DNA from: Moniliella sp. 'wahieum' | Lineage: Eukaryota > Basidiomycota > Moniliellomycetes > Moniliellales > Moniliellaceae | Direction of reading: 5' to 3' | Length of the DNA stretch: 64,000 nucleotides | Assembly: GCA_003971905.1 (NCBI GenBank) | Contig: RSEE01000034.1 | Coordinates: 248,001 to 312,000, forward strand | Part shown: piece after piece, positions 21,976 to 33,884 of the stretch | Position numbering within the stretch: the stretch's first letter is position 1 | How the letters are laid out: every line of letters starts with the position of its first letter | Program-made: the position numbers and the translations under genes | The notes under the pieces: generated by a model | Seen by the model: the letters and a program-made list of their open reading frames with translations, nothing else | The model's database searches: none | Told to the model about the DNA's origin: nothing

Positions 21976-24900
21976 TCACGGGCTTGTCTGGGACCAGGGG
22001 GGCGAGAGGGGGTTGAATTCCACCTGCTTCACTTCGGCGCCTTCGGTGGGGGCGGCGGGGGAGCTGACCTCCTGCTCCATCCTTCGCACCAGCGCTTCGC
22101 CCTCATCATCCGCTTCGTCCACGCGGTACTCATCGGTCCAAGCTTCGCGCTCGGCGGTGCGCGCGGCCATCTGTTTCCTCTTCTGGCGGTTGAATGGGTG
22201 GCGCATCCGTCGTCCCCACGCACCCGGCACACTCTTCTTCTTCTTCTCCGACACCTCTTCTTGCGAGAAACTGTAGCCTCGGTTGGGCCGAGCGGTGCCG
22301 GTCAGCATATCGTAGTGCACGCTGCTCGACCGGCTTGGCATGGGGCGCAGCGCCACGCCTTCCCCGGTCGCAGGCAGCGACGGGCCATACGCCTGCAACG
22401 CGCGCAGGCCCGGCATGGCAGGGTCGTGCACAAAGTCATGGTTCGGGTCGAGCTTGTGAATGTACCGGCAAATATCGACATCGGTCGGTGCCAAGACCGA
22501 CTTGCCCACCTTCCACACAAACCGAGGCAAGAGGGAAAGCAAGATGGTCAGCGCACCACAGAACCAGAAGTAGGCCGAGTCGTAGAGCAGGTGGTTGTTG
22601 CCCCATGAGTAGGTCCACATCGTCTTGGGGTGGAAGGCAGCATAGATCGGCGCAAACACCCAGATCAGGAAAGGACCAATGCCCACCGCAAATAGCATCC
22701 AGTACGTGATCACGCGCGCGTCCAAAGCCAGGAACATGTTCGATACCATCACCGACGCAATCGCCATCCCCGTGCTCCACTCGTACAGCGAGATGTCCCA
22801 GCCGTTGGAATGAGCCGTGGTGGTCTTGTACGTGTAAGCCCAGAAAAAGTAGCAGACAATGCTTTGGTAGACCGAGTCGAGCATATAAACAACAAACGTG
22901 CCAAAGCCAAAGTAGTACCCCTCACGAGATTGCCGGTAAAGCTCGGGAACTTCCATCAGAACGCGGTCCGACACATTGCGGTCAAAGAGACCCATGCCAA
23001 TCACGCCTGCCAAGGTCCAGAACGAATTCCAGAAGAGGATGTAAACGTAGTCTTGACCTTGGGCGGTGGACCAACCACAATGAACCTGGAACCAAAAGAG
23101 GATCATGATCGAGAGCACGTTCTTGGCGAAAAAGTTGACGATTAGCGTGCCGTTGCGGTAAAAGTCCCAGTGGCCGTGCACAAGGAGCAGACGCTTGAGA
23201 TACCGGAACTGGGCAATGGAATAGTCCGACGCATTCACTGCCTGGAGCCCTTCCTCTCCGGCAATGCCCACACCCACATGGGCTGCCTGGATCATCGACA
23301 CATCGTTTGCACCATCGCCAATGGCGAGACAGATCGCCCCAAGACCCTCCTTGACCAGTCGGACCACCAACGCTTTCTGCAACGGAGACACCCGGCAACA
23401 GATCACAGCTTTGCAGCGTGTTGCCGTGTGCAGGAGCAATTCCCGAGTTGTGCCCTCGTAGAGTGCATGCGCCAGAGCAGCGCCATCAATCACCAGGGCA
23501 TACCCGCCGGCGCGGGTGCCATTGTCCTCTCCTACCATCGAAGGTTGGGACGCCATAGACGCACGGTTAGGCCGGTAGCCGCCTCCCTGCACTTCGGGGC
23601 CGCCGAGCGCGGCGTGTTCGGCTAGGATCTGACGCAAGCCATCGTCATCGGGGAAGAATCGTGTGGCGGCCGTGTGAAGCTGGTCGTAGGCAGAGTTGTC
23701 TTCTCCCCTCGCGCCACCACGAACAACAATGAGGTTCATATCCTTGGCCAAAAGCATCGTGCTGTATCCAATCGCAATCGCAGTCTCGAGCTTGTCGCCC
23801 GTCGCAACCCATACCTTGATTCCGGCCCGCTTCAAGTCGGCAATTGTCTCCGGCACCCCGTCTTGGAGTTTATCCTCAATTGCACTTGCACCCAGCAAAA
23901 TCAAGTCCCGTTCCAGTGCCGATGCCACATCTTCCATCTTCTCCTCCCGGTTGACCAGAGAGACCGAGGCTTCATTGTATCGGAAGGCCCAGTCGTCAAA
24001 CGCCTCGGCATCGAGAGGCTTATAGGCGAGGCAGAGAGTCCGCAATCCCTTATTGGCAAAGTCCTCCAGAGCATCGTCCGTCGCGTCTTTGAGCGCATCC
24101 TGTCCAGGCGCACAGCGTTCAAAGATGATCGAGTCGGCGCCTTTGGCAAGCAAAAGCACTTGGCCATCGCTTAAGCGCTTCACAATCACACTCATCCGCT
24201 TACGTGCCGAGGTGAACTCGAGCACCGTCAATAGCTCGTACTCCTCCAGCGTCTCCGAGTCGGGCGTTTGCAAGCGCAACGTGCTGCGATCCCTCCCGGA
24301 AAAGACAAAGCCCACATCCGAGGCAGCTTGTACCAGGGCCTCTTCGTCCGGGGAGGAAGCCATGTACTTCAGTTGGCCTTCCGGCGTTGTTCCAGTGGAG
24401 ACCGTGTGGCACAAACTCATGCAGCGGAAGAACTGCCCAAGCGCTTGAGCCTCAGGGGTACCCGTTTTGCGCAAGGCCTGGGTCACCTTTGGATCAATGA
24501 ACATGGGCGCAGAGCTGACCGCTGCGCGTGGGGGTTCGGAACCACTAAACTGCGGGGTCGGAGGCACTCCCGCATCAGACGACGACGTTCCCGATCCCGA
24601 CCGAGACTTTTTGGGTGCCACGAATCCCATGCCCAAATCCTGTACCTCCTTCCTTCTCTGCCTTCTCTTCCTTGGCCTCATCAGACGCTTGACCGTAAGA
24701 TACACCCGCAACGGAAAATTGCCGGAAAATCATCAAGTTTTGCGTGAGGGTGCCGGTCTTGTCCGAGAAGATGTACTCGATTTGGCCCAGGTCGTCCGAC
24801 AAGTTCCAGGAACGGGCGGTGGTGCGTCGATGGATGGGCGCATAATACATCTGGATATCGTCAAAGATAAAGTAAGCCTGGACTAGGCGTACAAACTCGA

Positions 24901-26926
24901 TCGAGATGTAAAGCGAGATGGGAACAATGTTTTGGAAGGTAATCAGTCCGTTTCCAAAGGTAACCAAGCCATTGAGATGGGGATTGTCGTCATCATAGAT
25001 CGCGCGGAACTCCCAGTAGGCATTCCGGTTGAAGTAGTACACTTCCAAAACCGAGTCGACGATTGCGCACACCACGCACATAATCGCCAGCACAATCAGG
25101 TTAAAGTAGACCATGGGATTCATCTTCTGTTCCACCTGGCCACGCTTCGAAGGAGTGTTGCCCGAGTTGGCAACGATCTTGGTATCCGCGCCAGTCATGA
25201 GCACTACCCCCACCACCCACTCCGTGTTGCGCAGCGCTGTGCCACGCAGCAAGATCTGGTTGATGTTGATCGGAACACGCATGCGGTTGCCTTCACGATC
25301 AAGACGGTCGTTGAGAGTAAGGTAGCCATTGAGTTTGTACAGGTTGGTGTCCTGCGGCTCAACGTCAATTTGCATATCTGCGTGGGTGCACGCTTCGGCG
25401 TCACGAAGGTGGGACAGTTGCGGCACAGCCTGACGGGATTTGAGGTTGGTTTCGCCGTCCAAATTCTTGGTTTCGATTGAGCACGTGTCCTCCTCCTCGC
25501 TTGTGGCGCAGATCAGGACATCGGCAGGGATAAACTCGTTGTTGCGGAGCTTGATAAAATCACCCACCGCTACATCCTCCCACCTCCGCGTCTTCCAACG
25601 TGGCGCCCGGCGCGCCCAGTAGTCCCGAACTTCATCGGGCTGCAACTGCCGTCCATGGTGGAATACGGTGCCGTCAGTATGCACCTCGTATGCGCTGCCC
25701 CCATGGCCTGCCTCGGAAAGGGAGCCACGACTGGTTGCCATACTGGATCGTGGGCCAACAGCAGGGCCGGCAGGAAAATCCCCTCCCGGACCAGCGATGG
25801 GTGGCTGGGAAGCTTCGAGGGAAACTCGCTGGCTGCCACTCGCATCCGACATGGCGCCGTCCGACATGCTTGCCCTGGAGCGCGAGGCGGCAGCAACCAT
25901 CTGGTTTTTGCGCTTGGTTCCGCCCAACCAACGGTTGTTGAACGCATGCCAGTACGACGAAAGCGATCGACCCTTGCCCTCCATCAGGTTGGGGTTGATC
26001 CATCCGCCACCGACGAGAATCTTGGTGTGGTCCCGGTTGATAAGGCGGTCGCTTTGGTGGCGCTTCAGGTCTTCGTACCCGTCCTTGATCAGCACGAGGG
26101 CAAGCACAACCAAAAGCGGCAACATGGCCACACCCGGCGAAATGGTAGAGAACTTGGGGAAGAACTGGAGGATAACGAGAACTGCAAGAGGGTAGGGCAG
26201 GGGGGGGGTCAGGAAGGCGCAGGACGCGGCATGGTGGGGCGCAAAGCACGTACGCAAGAAGAAAAGGTTGGCCACGCGACGGAACTGTTCGAGGAGGTTC
26301 TTAAAGACAAAGTTGTAGACAGTATACTTGGCGGTGAGGATTTGGTTGGTGGCGTAGACCCACTCGGGCTTGGGCGTGCGCTTCTTGCCGTGGAAGGCGT
26401 CGTCGGGGAGGGGCTCGTTGAAGTAGATGGTGCGGGCATGGGGCGGCGGGCGTTTCTTGCGGAAGGCGGTTTCGGGGTCGAGGTCGACGGTCTGGATCCA
26501 GCGGCTGGCGCGCACGTACCAGGGCGGGCGGGGGGGCTGGAGGAAGCGGGCTTCGGTGCGGGCAACGCCGGGCTCGCCGTGGAGGGAGAGGGCGTCGTCC
26601 TGGTAGGCGGTGGCGGTGGCGTCGGACCCGCGTGGGTCGGGGCCCAGGGGCGGGCGGTCGCGGATGGGGATGGGGGGCTTGCGGGGGGAGCGACCAGCCC
26701 ATGGGAGCGAGGGGGGGGGGGGGGGGGGGGGGCGGGGGGGGGAGGTGGTGGAGGGGGGCCGGGGCGTGGCAGACGGAGGGCAGACGGAGTGGCAACCGAG
26801 GCAGACGGAGGCAGACGGAAGGCAGACGGAATGCCAGACACTGCGGCACGTGCCGAGTGGCTGCCGGCGTGGGCGGGCGTTGGGCAGGCTGGCTGGCTGC
26901 GGGCTGCCTCCGCGGTGCGTCTGCAT
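21976..26926 (-). CDS. Dnf-type P4-ATPase phospholipid flippase
   Basis: A P4-ATPase (aminophospholipid/lysophospholipid flippase), about 1,500 residues, plasma membrane/endosome in known members. Landmarks: TIYFNEPLPDDAF and the NQI-TAKYTVYNFVFKNL hairpin near 26280-26430; the long Dnf-type insert after DGYEDLKRHQSDR; NLDGETNLKSRQ (actuator domain, 25430-25460); catalytic SDKTGTLTQN (about 24740-24770); KGADSIIFERC; TGDKLETAIAIGY; GDGANDVSMIQAAHVGVGI (about 23290-23340); then the last six membrane segments and a GYSFSQEE tail. A 72-bp intron at 26182-26253 restores NLFFLLLVILQFFPK. One frame break near 24655 (GAAGGAAGG) interrupts two otherwise open halves. Start is uncertain because of the G22 run at 26711. 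Its beta-subunit partner (Cdc50 family) is not in this window. Confidence 0.93.
26182..26253 (-). other. frame-preserving 72-bp intron in the flippase gene
   Basis: Donor GTACGTGC and acceptor CTCTTGCAG on the minus strand. It is 24 codons long without a stop, so the unspliced sequence reads through as RTCFAPHHAASCAF and so on. Removing it restores a continuous first transmembrane hairpin. Confidence 0.8.
26711..26831. repeat. G22 homopolymer and GGCAGACGGA repeats at the flippase 5' end
   Basis: A run of 22 G (26711-26732), a second G9 run, and about five imperfect copies of GGCAGACGGA (26767-26831). On the transcript these are poly-C and TCCGTCTGCC repeats near the start codon. Confidence 0.88.
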
Positions 26927-26931
26927 GCATC

Positions 26932-29663
26932 ACAGCATCACACCCCGTCCCTCTCACTCAAATCCACCCCGACAAACACAGCGCACCGCAGCGCCCACGC
27001 GTCCGGCTGCCCCCGCTGCCCCCCGCCAACTCCCCAGGCCCGTCTCCGCGCGCGCTTACCTCAGCTGCCACTGTGGCGCCGTGCCGCAGGGGCCCTGAGC
27101 CAGTCGGCCGCATTCGGGCTGCGGCTGCTACGTCCGCACTGGCGCAGTGCCTCCTGCCCCAAACCCAACCACTGCCCGGCCCCGCCTGCGTCTCCGCGGA
27201 GAGTGCCGTTGCCCAAATCCCGCACGCGCCGACTCGTGGCATGCGGCAGCAGACGCACGTGACATCATCCTAATGCATGGCCGGCGCTACCAACAAGCAT
27301 GGCAAACAAGTGACGTGTTTCTCTGCACGGCGCGTGTGATTGTGCCTGTGATGTAACCCATGCCCAACCCATGCCCATGCCCGTGCACCATCATGTCATC
27401 CCTGTCTCGTCGCCGCCGACGGTTGGCTGGTCCGCTACACTGAGTACGGACTCCGCTGCCGCATCTTGTTGACCTGAGCCGCAGGCCTCAGGGGGCTCGC
27501 AAGCATCAGTGGCCCGCACCCGGCTCGCTCCCCAAGGGGGTCGATTTTGCCATGACCATCTCGCCATCCCCGGTCCGCGCTGGCCTACTGTGCTTCGCTC
27601 CCAAGGCAAAAATCAATCAGCTTCCCACCCCACATACCAGTCCAGAGCAGAGGAGTTTGACTTTGGTGCCCCTGGAGCGAATGCTGGAAAGTGCTTCAGT
27701 GCCGGATCCCCGACCATTCGGTGCTGGACCCCCGTCCCTGTGGCAAGGCACCTGCCATCCGGACTGAAGCAGGCGCAGCGGGAGCCCGCCCAGCAGTGTT
27801 ATCAGCAAGCATGCTACAAAACTATGGTGTTTTCCGTAAGTACTAAGTCGAGGTCGAGGTCCTCTGCCGGTTTTGCATTCTGGCTCTCGACGGAAAAACG
27901 CCCAAAATAACACACTGCCGATCTATGCATGGCATGCACCCGGTTGATCTCCTGTAGCCTGCTTGACCCCCAGGGGTAACCGTCGCAGAAGCGAATCCGT
28001 GTGCTCGATCGTGTGCGCGCTGGGCAATGGCACTTCATGAGCAAGGCAGACATGCATAATTCACATGGCCAGATACGATTTCCATCGCTGTCACCGGACT
28101 TGGGGCAGAAGTACGTGGAACTTGCCCATTCACCTTCTCTCTTGGCCAAAGGTTGGGTTCCAGAGCCGGATCAGAGCACACTGAAAATTACAAGGACGCC
28201 CTTCCGTCAAGTGTATCCAAAACTCCCTCTGGGGGATGGCAGACGCGTCCGTCCCCTGTCTCGCGGCTCGACCGGGGATTAGGTGCGTGGGCGAGCCAGT
28301 GGAGGCCCGACCTCAATAACTCGTTCGGGGCATCCGCTCTCCTTTACGAGACTGCGAGAGAAACCCTTCAGGTTGTGGGCCTGCCAACACTGGGAGTGAG
28401 TTCTTTTCAGAATCTTGAGCAGTGGTTGGTTGGTTGGGGGAGAATTGCATGACTGTGTTGGTGAGTACTGAGAGGAGGGGTGGGGGTTGGAGAATCTGTC
28501 CTGAGCGACGATTTCGGCATGTCTCTTTTCCAAATCGTTGGTGACTCCGACCGACAAGACTCATGCCTGCACCCGGGAGACCATGCGCCCGTCCATCCCG
28601 TCCCTCTGCGAGTGCAACAGGGCGTACCCCTGGTTCGGAACTTTCTTTCAGTTCATTGGTGCCGAGACCCAGGTTCCACTCCAAGGACAGCGCCCTGACG
28701 CCCCTGGCCACTTCGGGCGTGAGCGCGGGGGGGTAGGGCAGCAAGCGGATCGACGAGCATCATACCAGCAGTGGCTGGGAAACATGAGCGAATGTCTTGC
28801 GTCAGTCGATGTATTTTGGCACATGGCCTTTCAGAGTTTGGTCTTCGCTTTGCGCCATGGAGGCGGAGAGGAGAGAGAAAGGGCTGTGGCAGGTTGGTGA
28901 CACATGGCTGGGTGGGTACCAGTCGTGCCAGGTTTTCTCTGCGTCTCTCGCATCCTTTACTCAGTAGCCGGTACCCAGTGGGCAATCGGCCCCAAGACTG
29001 CTCTCGAGAAAAATATTGCATGCCAGCGCCATATCATTCCTGGTTGGTCGCGAGGCAGTGTCCAGGAGCAGCACTCCCATACTCACACACTACCTGCGGC
29101 CGGGCGAGCGGGATTGGAAAGACGAGGCGCTGGAGCACTTGGTTGCTGCTTGCTGCATGCGCCTGCGCGCGCTCATGCAGTGCCGCCGCATCGGACATGG
29201 GCGTGCTGCGGGAGAGCGCCGGCAGACGCTGCAGGACAGCCCCCTCGGCCGCCTGCGCCCTGCTGCGTCGCGGCGGAGAGACAAGGACGGCCTGCACTGC
29301 CTCCGTGCAGCCAGCGACGCGGGTGGCCGGGGGCCGCATGCAGCCTGGCGCGGCACGGGGCGGCGGCAGCGCAGCACCGCACCGTACAGCACCGCACAGC
29401 ACCGCACTGCACAGCATCGCCGAGCAACCCTAGCGCGTGCTGTTGCATGTTGCGGCGGGGGTGGTGGGGGCGACCGGTGACGCAGCGGCGGCGACGGGTG
29501 AGGCTGCGTCTCGGTGCCTCAATCACGCCGCTGCACGCAGCGCAAGCGCACCAGCCAGCTTGCAGGCGATTGGACTGGCACCGCTCGTGGCCCCGACTCG
29601 CCTCGGCATCCGGCCCCGACGACTGCCCCCGACGCCAGCTAGGACAACTGGACGCTGACTGCG
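26932..29663. other. gene-poor spacer between divergent flippase and SKT5-like genes
   Basis: About 2.7 kb. GTACTCAG-type motifs occur at 27438-27447, 28462-28471 and 28958-28966. GC-rich sequence with GCACCGCACAGCACCGC-like repeats lies at 29370-29415. Several 100-150-codon open frames exist on both strands but none shows a family signature. Confidence 0.5.
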
Positions 29664-29746
29664 ATGGGCAGCTCGTCGGCGGATGTATATGCCATGCCGC
29701 CCGAGCCCCTCCCACACCAGCACGCCCCATGCTCGCCATGCCCTGC

Positions 29747-29784
<38 letters not shown>

Positions 29785-31946
29785 CTGTCCGTCGGCATGC
29801 CTCTGCCCATGTCCGTCGCCGTCCCTCCGCCCGCCCCGGCCCCCGCAGCCACCTCCTCCAGGCCGCGCCCCTCCCCGTCCCCCTCCTCGTCCGACGCCCT
29901 GCCCGCATCCAGCGACGACGACCCCTCGCTCCGCCTCCGCCCGTCCTCCGACACGGCCCGCATCGCCGCCCTCTATGTCTCCACCCCCACCCCCCGCCCC
30001 GGGTACGAGAGCCACGACGGCTATCCCTTCCCAGCCCCTGCCCCTGCTCCTGCTCCTGCTCCTGCCCGTCCTCCTTCCATCTCGGCCATCTCCGCTTCCT
30101 CACCTGCCCCCTCCGCTTCGAGCCAGACCCTGGACGCACCAGAGCCCGCGCCAGAGCCTGCGCCTGCGCCCGTACCAGCATCGCAGCCGCCGCCCCACCT
30201 TCTCCCCCGCGCTGGCAGCTCCTCTGCATCTGCCCTGTGGGCCCGGCAGTTCCGGGCGCCCCCGTGGGTACGCTACCGCTTGCCCATCCTAGCCAGCCGC
30301 CTGCGTCGCCCACATGCAGCACGTTGGCCCGTCGTTCGGACTCGATCTACTCGGTTGCCCCCAGCGAGTCCTCGACGGTCTCCATGGGCGGTCTGAGCAA
30401 CGTCTCGGGCATCTCGGGGCTCTCGGGCTATGCGTGGCCGCATGGTTCTCCCACGCCCATAGCCGACTTGCACCGCACCGCCTCCCCCTCGTATGGCTCC
30501 TCGGCCTACGCCTCGCCCCCAGTCCCATACCTCCATCCCTTGGTTCCCTCCGCCGGGTATGGCGGGCCGTATGCGGGCCAGTACGGGCAGTACGACTGGT
30601 CCAACCCCACCTACAACCGCATCTGTCCCGCTCCAGTATGGGCAGTCGCGTTGGCAGCGATGCTGGTCCTGCGCCGCCGGCTCTGCCCATGGCCCGGGCC
30701 CGGCGGCCAGCTACGCAGCCAGCTGCACCAGTGCCCGCACCTCTTCCTCGGGGCGCAAAGCGGCTGCGCCTGCTGCGCCCACCAAGCTGCCGATGACCAA
30801 AGCGTTCGTCGCTGACTATCGAGCTCGGATGGCAGTCGAGCCAGATGCCGAGGCGCAGTTTGCCTATGTCCAGTACCTCATCGAGGCTGCGCGCACCATT
30901 GCCGATCCGCTCGACTCGGCCAAGGCCCAGCGACGCTTCCGCGACGCACTGCTGGCCGAAGCGGTTAAGCGACTGAAAAAGTTAGCCCAGGGCACCCTCA
31001 CCACCACCGGCGCGCGGCGGCGTACATCCCATCCGCCCGTATGGCGAAGCCCAGTTCCTGCTGGCCACCTGCTATGGCAATGGTTCCTTGGGCTTATCGG
31101 TGGACCACGAAAAGGCGTACCGCCTCTACGTCCAGGCCTCGAAGCAGAACCATGCCGCCGCGACCTACCGCACTGCCGTCTGCTCCGAGGTGGGCGCCGG
31201 GACGCGCAAGGACGCAGCGCGCGCCATCTTGTTTTATCGCAAGGCGTGCGCGCTGGGCGACACGGCCGGCATGTACAAGATGGGTATGATCCTGTTACAA
31301 GGCTTGCTGGGGCAGGCCAAGGATCCGCGCGACGGCGTTGTTGGCTGCGCCGCGCGCCGAGCAAGCGGATCGGGCGCACCCGTATGCGGTTCATGCGCTG
31401 GCCCAGCTGTACGAAAAAAAGACGGCGGTCAATGGGACGGCGGGGGAGATTGGCCAGGACCACGGGATGGCTCGCGCACTCTACCTACAAGGTGCTCGGC
31501 TGGGCTACGCGCCGTCCCAGACGAGAATTGCGGCGGCGCTGGAGCATGGCTCGCTGGCTGGGCCCAAGGACCTGCGAGCGGCACGGAAATGGTATGTGCT
31601 GGCTGCACGGCAGGGCGAACCGGCGGCGGAACTGGCCTTGTCCGGATGGAGTTTAACGGGGGTGAGCGAAGGCGAGGGCGAGGAGCTGTGGCCGCAGAAC
31701 GATGCGGAAGCACTTGCGTATGCCTTGCGCGCCGCCGCACGCTCCTATGCCAAGGCTGAGTATGCGACGGGGTACTACTATGAGGTGGGCATTGGCGTTG
31801 CGGCGTCGCTGGACGAGGCTAAGAAGTGGTACGCGCGGGCGGCATCCCGAGGCGACAAGCGTGCAGCGCAACGCCTAGCCGATATCAAGAGCGGTAAGCT
31901 CGTGCCGGCTCGCAAGGATGCAGAGAAAGAATGTGTTGTCATGTGA
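29664..31946 (+). CDS. SKT5/Chs4-like Sel1-repeat activator of chitin synthase, CaaX tail
   Basis: N-terminal ~350 residues are disordered (Pro, Ala, Ser). From about 30790 the conserved SKT5 body begins (FVADYRARMAVEPDAEAQFAY, LIEAARTIADP), followed by about seven Sel1 repeats to 31880 (for example AQFLLATCYGNGSLGLSVDH, ATYRTAVCSEVGAGTRKDAA, AEYATGYYYEVGIG). The protein ends ...KDAEKECVVM (stop 31944-31946). CVVM is a CaaX box, like the prenylated C-terminus of yeast Skt5, implying farnesylation and membrane attachment. In yeast the protein activates chitin synthase III and places chitin at bud necks. Frame changes occur at about 29750-29850, 30270-30330, 30640, 31010 and 31340. The first ATG (29664) is followed by a (CATGCC)n array; other Mets at 29683/29694 are possible. 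Confidence 0.88.
29749..29785 (+). repeat. (ATGCCC)n hexamer array
   Basis: Six consecutive ATGCCC units within the SKT5-like N-terminus. Depending on frame they encode Met-Pro or His-Ala runs. Copy-number change would keep frame. Confidence 0.92.
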
Positions 31947-32466
31947 GATGTGAGATGCCATGGCCGTTCCTGTGAGCTGGCAGTGTTTCGCACCCGAAGC
32001 TTGCAGCTCAATCACTCATTGAATTTGTACTTGTACCTTGTGTCCCATCGTGTCGTGAACAGCTCTCTTACCTGCACTTCATGCCCCCACCAGTAAGGAG
32101 TGGGAAGGACGAGGGGCGGGCAATGCGCAGTCTGCGTGTCAGGACGGTACGACCGACCAACCCCAATTTCCCGGCTGCCCCCACAGTTCATTCTACCTTG
32201 GTTACGTGGCGCCTCGAGTGTCGCTGGTTGGTTGGCAGGTTGGTTCGTTGGTTGGGTGGGTGGATGCAGCTACCTTCCTTTCGTGCGTTGCGGCCAATAG
32301 ATCCAGGCTCCTCGCTCAACAGACCAAGTTCCCTCGGAAACGCCGACGCGTCTGTACCAGAAGAACGCCCCGCCCCCCCCCCCACCCCTATGTTATCAAT
32401 GGAAACCAAGCTTAACATGTACGACGGTGCTCCTTTCCCTCCTGCTCGGGGCCCAAGAAGAAAATG
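31947..32466. other. tail-to-tail spacer, no gene
   Basis: 3' UTR space between the SKT5-like gene and the minus-strand gene. It has GGTTGGTTGGCAGGTTGGTT repeats near 32222-32260 and a poly-C run at about 32376-32386. Nothing coding is supported. Confidence 0.5.
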
Positions 32467-33884
32467 TCATGGTTGTCTAGCGCGGTGACCACTAGGTAGA
32501 GGGAAAAAAAAGCCAAAGCCTCCATCGCCACTGTGAGATTCTGGGTGTGCATCAAGGATGCCAACAGATGAATGGGATGATCTTTTTAAGGGAGCGTGGT
32601 GCGCTACGTTGCGCCGACGACGACGCGCCTGCTGCTGGGAGAGAGAGGCGAGCTGCTCAAGGGCGGTCGGAGTGTTGGCCGATTCGATTGTAGCAGCGAG
32701 TTGGGACCAGGCAGGGTGCGAGCGCGGCCAGCGGACCGGGTACGAGTCGAGGGGCAGGCGGGTTGTACTCTTCCTTTGTCCTGACATTGGGCATGGGCCC
32801 GTGGGCAATGAGGCCAGGCAGGTACTTGGCATGGAACGGGTCTGGGCAGCAGCGAGACCGTGATGGTGGTACACGGCGCCCTCAGTGCCTCCACGGCCAC
32901 ACCACGGATCCGCCAGAAATACGTCGCACGCTTCGCCAATCGTCTGCGGACGATAGGCCCATCCGGGCAAAAAGGGGCCAGTGGGAAGCGGGATGCCTTC
33001 GGGCCCGCCTTGGGCGCGCACCTGCGCCTCGTATGCCTCGACAGCAGGATACGTGTCCTGCATCAGCTGCCCCATGCTGGGTGTGATGTGTTTCGGGGAC
33101 CAGCGCAGCCCTCCTCCAGGTGCAGGTGCTCGCCACCGAGCCACCGAGATGAAGCGTGTTGAGCAGCACATCGTACGGCCGCGATGGAGGCGGCGCCGCA
33201 CCTCCGCGCTTTTCCGTAACGGTGACCCAGGTGGAGGAGAGTGTATCGTTCGGCTCATAGAACAGTTGCGACACCTCTTCGCGTTGTTGCAACGCCGCCT
33301 CGTCCACCCCGGGGGGCAAGTGCGAATGAAAAAAAACATGGCCATCAGCATCTTGAGCACCTTGCGCCCGACAAACGTGAGCCGACGGTGTGGCCGGCAA
33401 AGCTCGTGCCGTACTTCCAGGACTCGTGGGTGATCGCCTGGGCAGCAAGCACAGGGGGAGCGGCAGACCCACAATCTTCTCCACCGCAGCAAGCATCGCA
33501 TCCGTCTGGGTGGGGGGTAATACGCGGGACCATGGGCAGCGGCTTGCGTTTCAACCCAAGTCCTTCAGCAGCCCTGGCCCTGCTCCGCCACGCGCGCCAG
33601 CTCGAGACGCACCGCCAGCCGACGACTGGAGCGCAGCGCCGCCGGGTCCAGGTCGTGCGCTTCAAAGTCCATGCCGCTACCGGCCGGGCCGGCGGGGGGG
33701 GGCGTGGCGGGCGGCAGGTCGAGCGGAGGGGGGCTCAGCGGCCGTCACATCGGGCCTCGACGGCAGCTCGTGCGCAGACGCGCGGACGGGGCCCGGCGTG
33801 GGACGAGACGGGACGGACGAGGCGCCGGGACAGGTCCAATGGCCTCCCGCGCGCGCGGGGGGCCAGCGCCAGCGCACGCATCAT
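32467..33884 (-). CDS. RNase III-fold protein, candidate mitochondrial ribosomal protein mL57/mL44
   Basis: The start at 33884 (MMRALALAPRARGRPLDLSRR) looks like an Arg-rich mitochondrial presequence. The body, followed across frames, reads AVEKIVGLPLPL, AQAITHESWKYG and FVGRKVLKMLMAMFF (33340-33490). This resembles the ITHKSW...R..FVGRRVL segment of the RNase III-like domain in mitochondrial large-subunit proteins mL57/mL44. Later parts are VDEAALQQREEVSQLFYEP (33260-33310), YDVLLNTLHLGG (33140-33180) and, near 32800-32870, YHHHGLAAAQTLFHAKYLPGLIAHGP, shared between two frames. The acidic catalytic residues of active RNase III are not evident, as expected for the ribosomal paralogues. The C-terminal limit is uncertain because frames differ after 32700. 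Alternatives are another RNase III-fold protein. Confidence 0.5.

Noticed and set aside
25655..27262. 535-codon open frame on the + strand
   Set aside because: It is antisense to the well-supported flippase gene and rich in Gly/Arg/Val as expected for a shadow of GC-rich coding sequence; no domain is present.
27509..28900. Open frames of 93-143 codons on both strands
   Set aside because: No conserved residues, no splice-supported extension, and codon content is not distinct from the spacer; noted only as gene-poor sequence.
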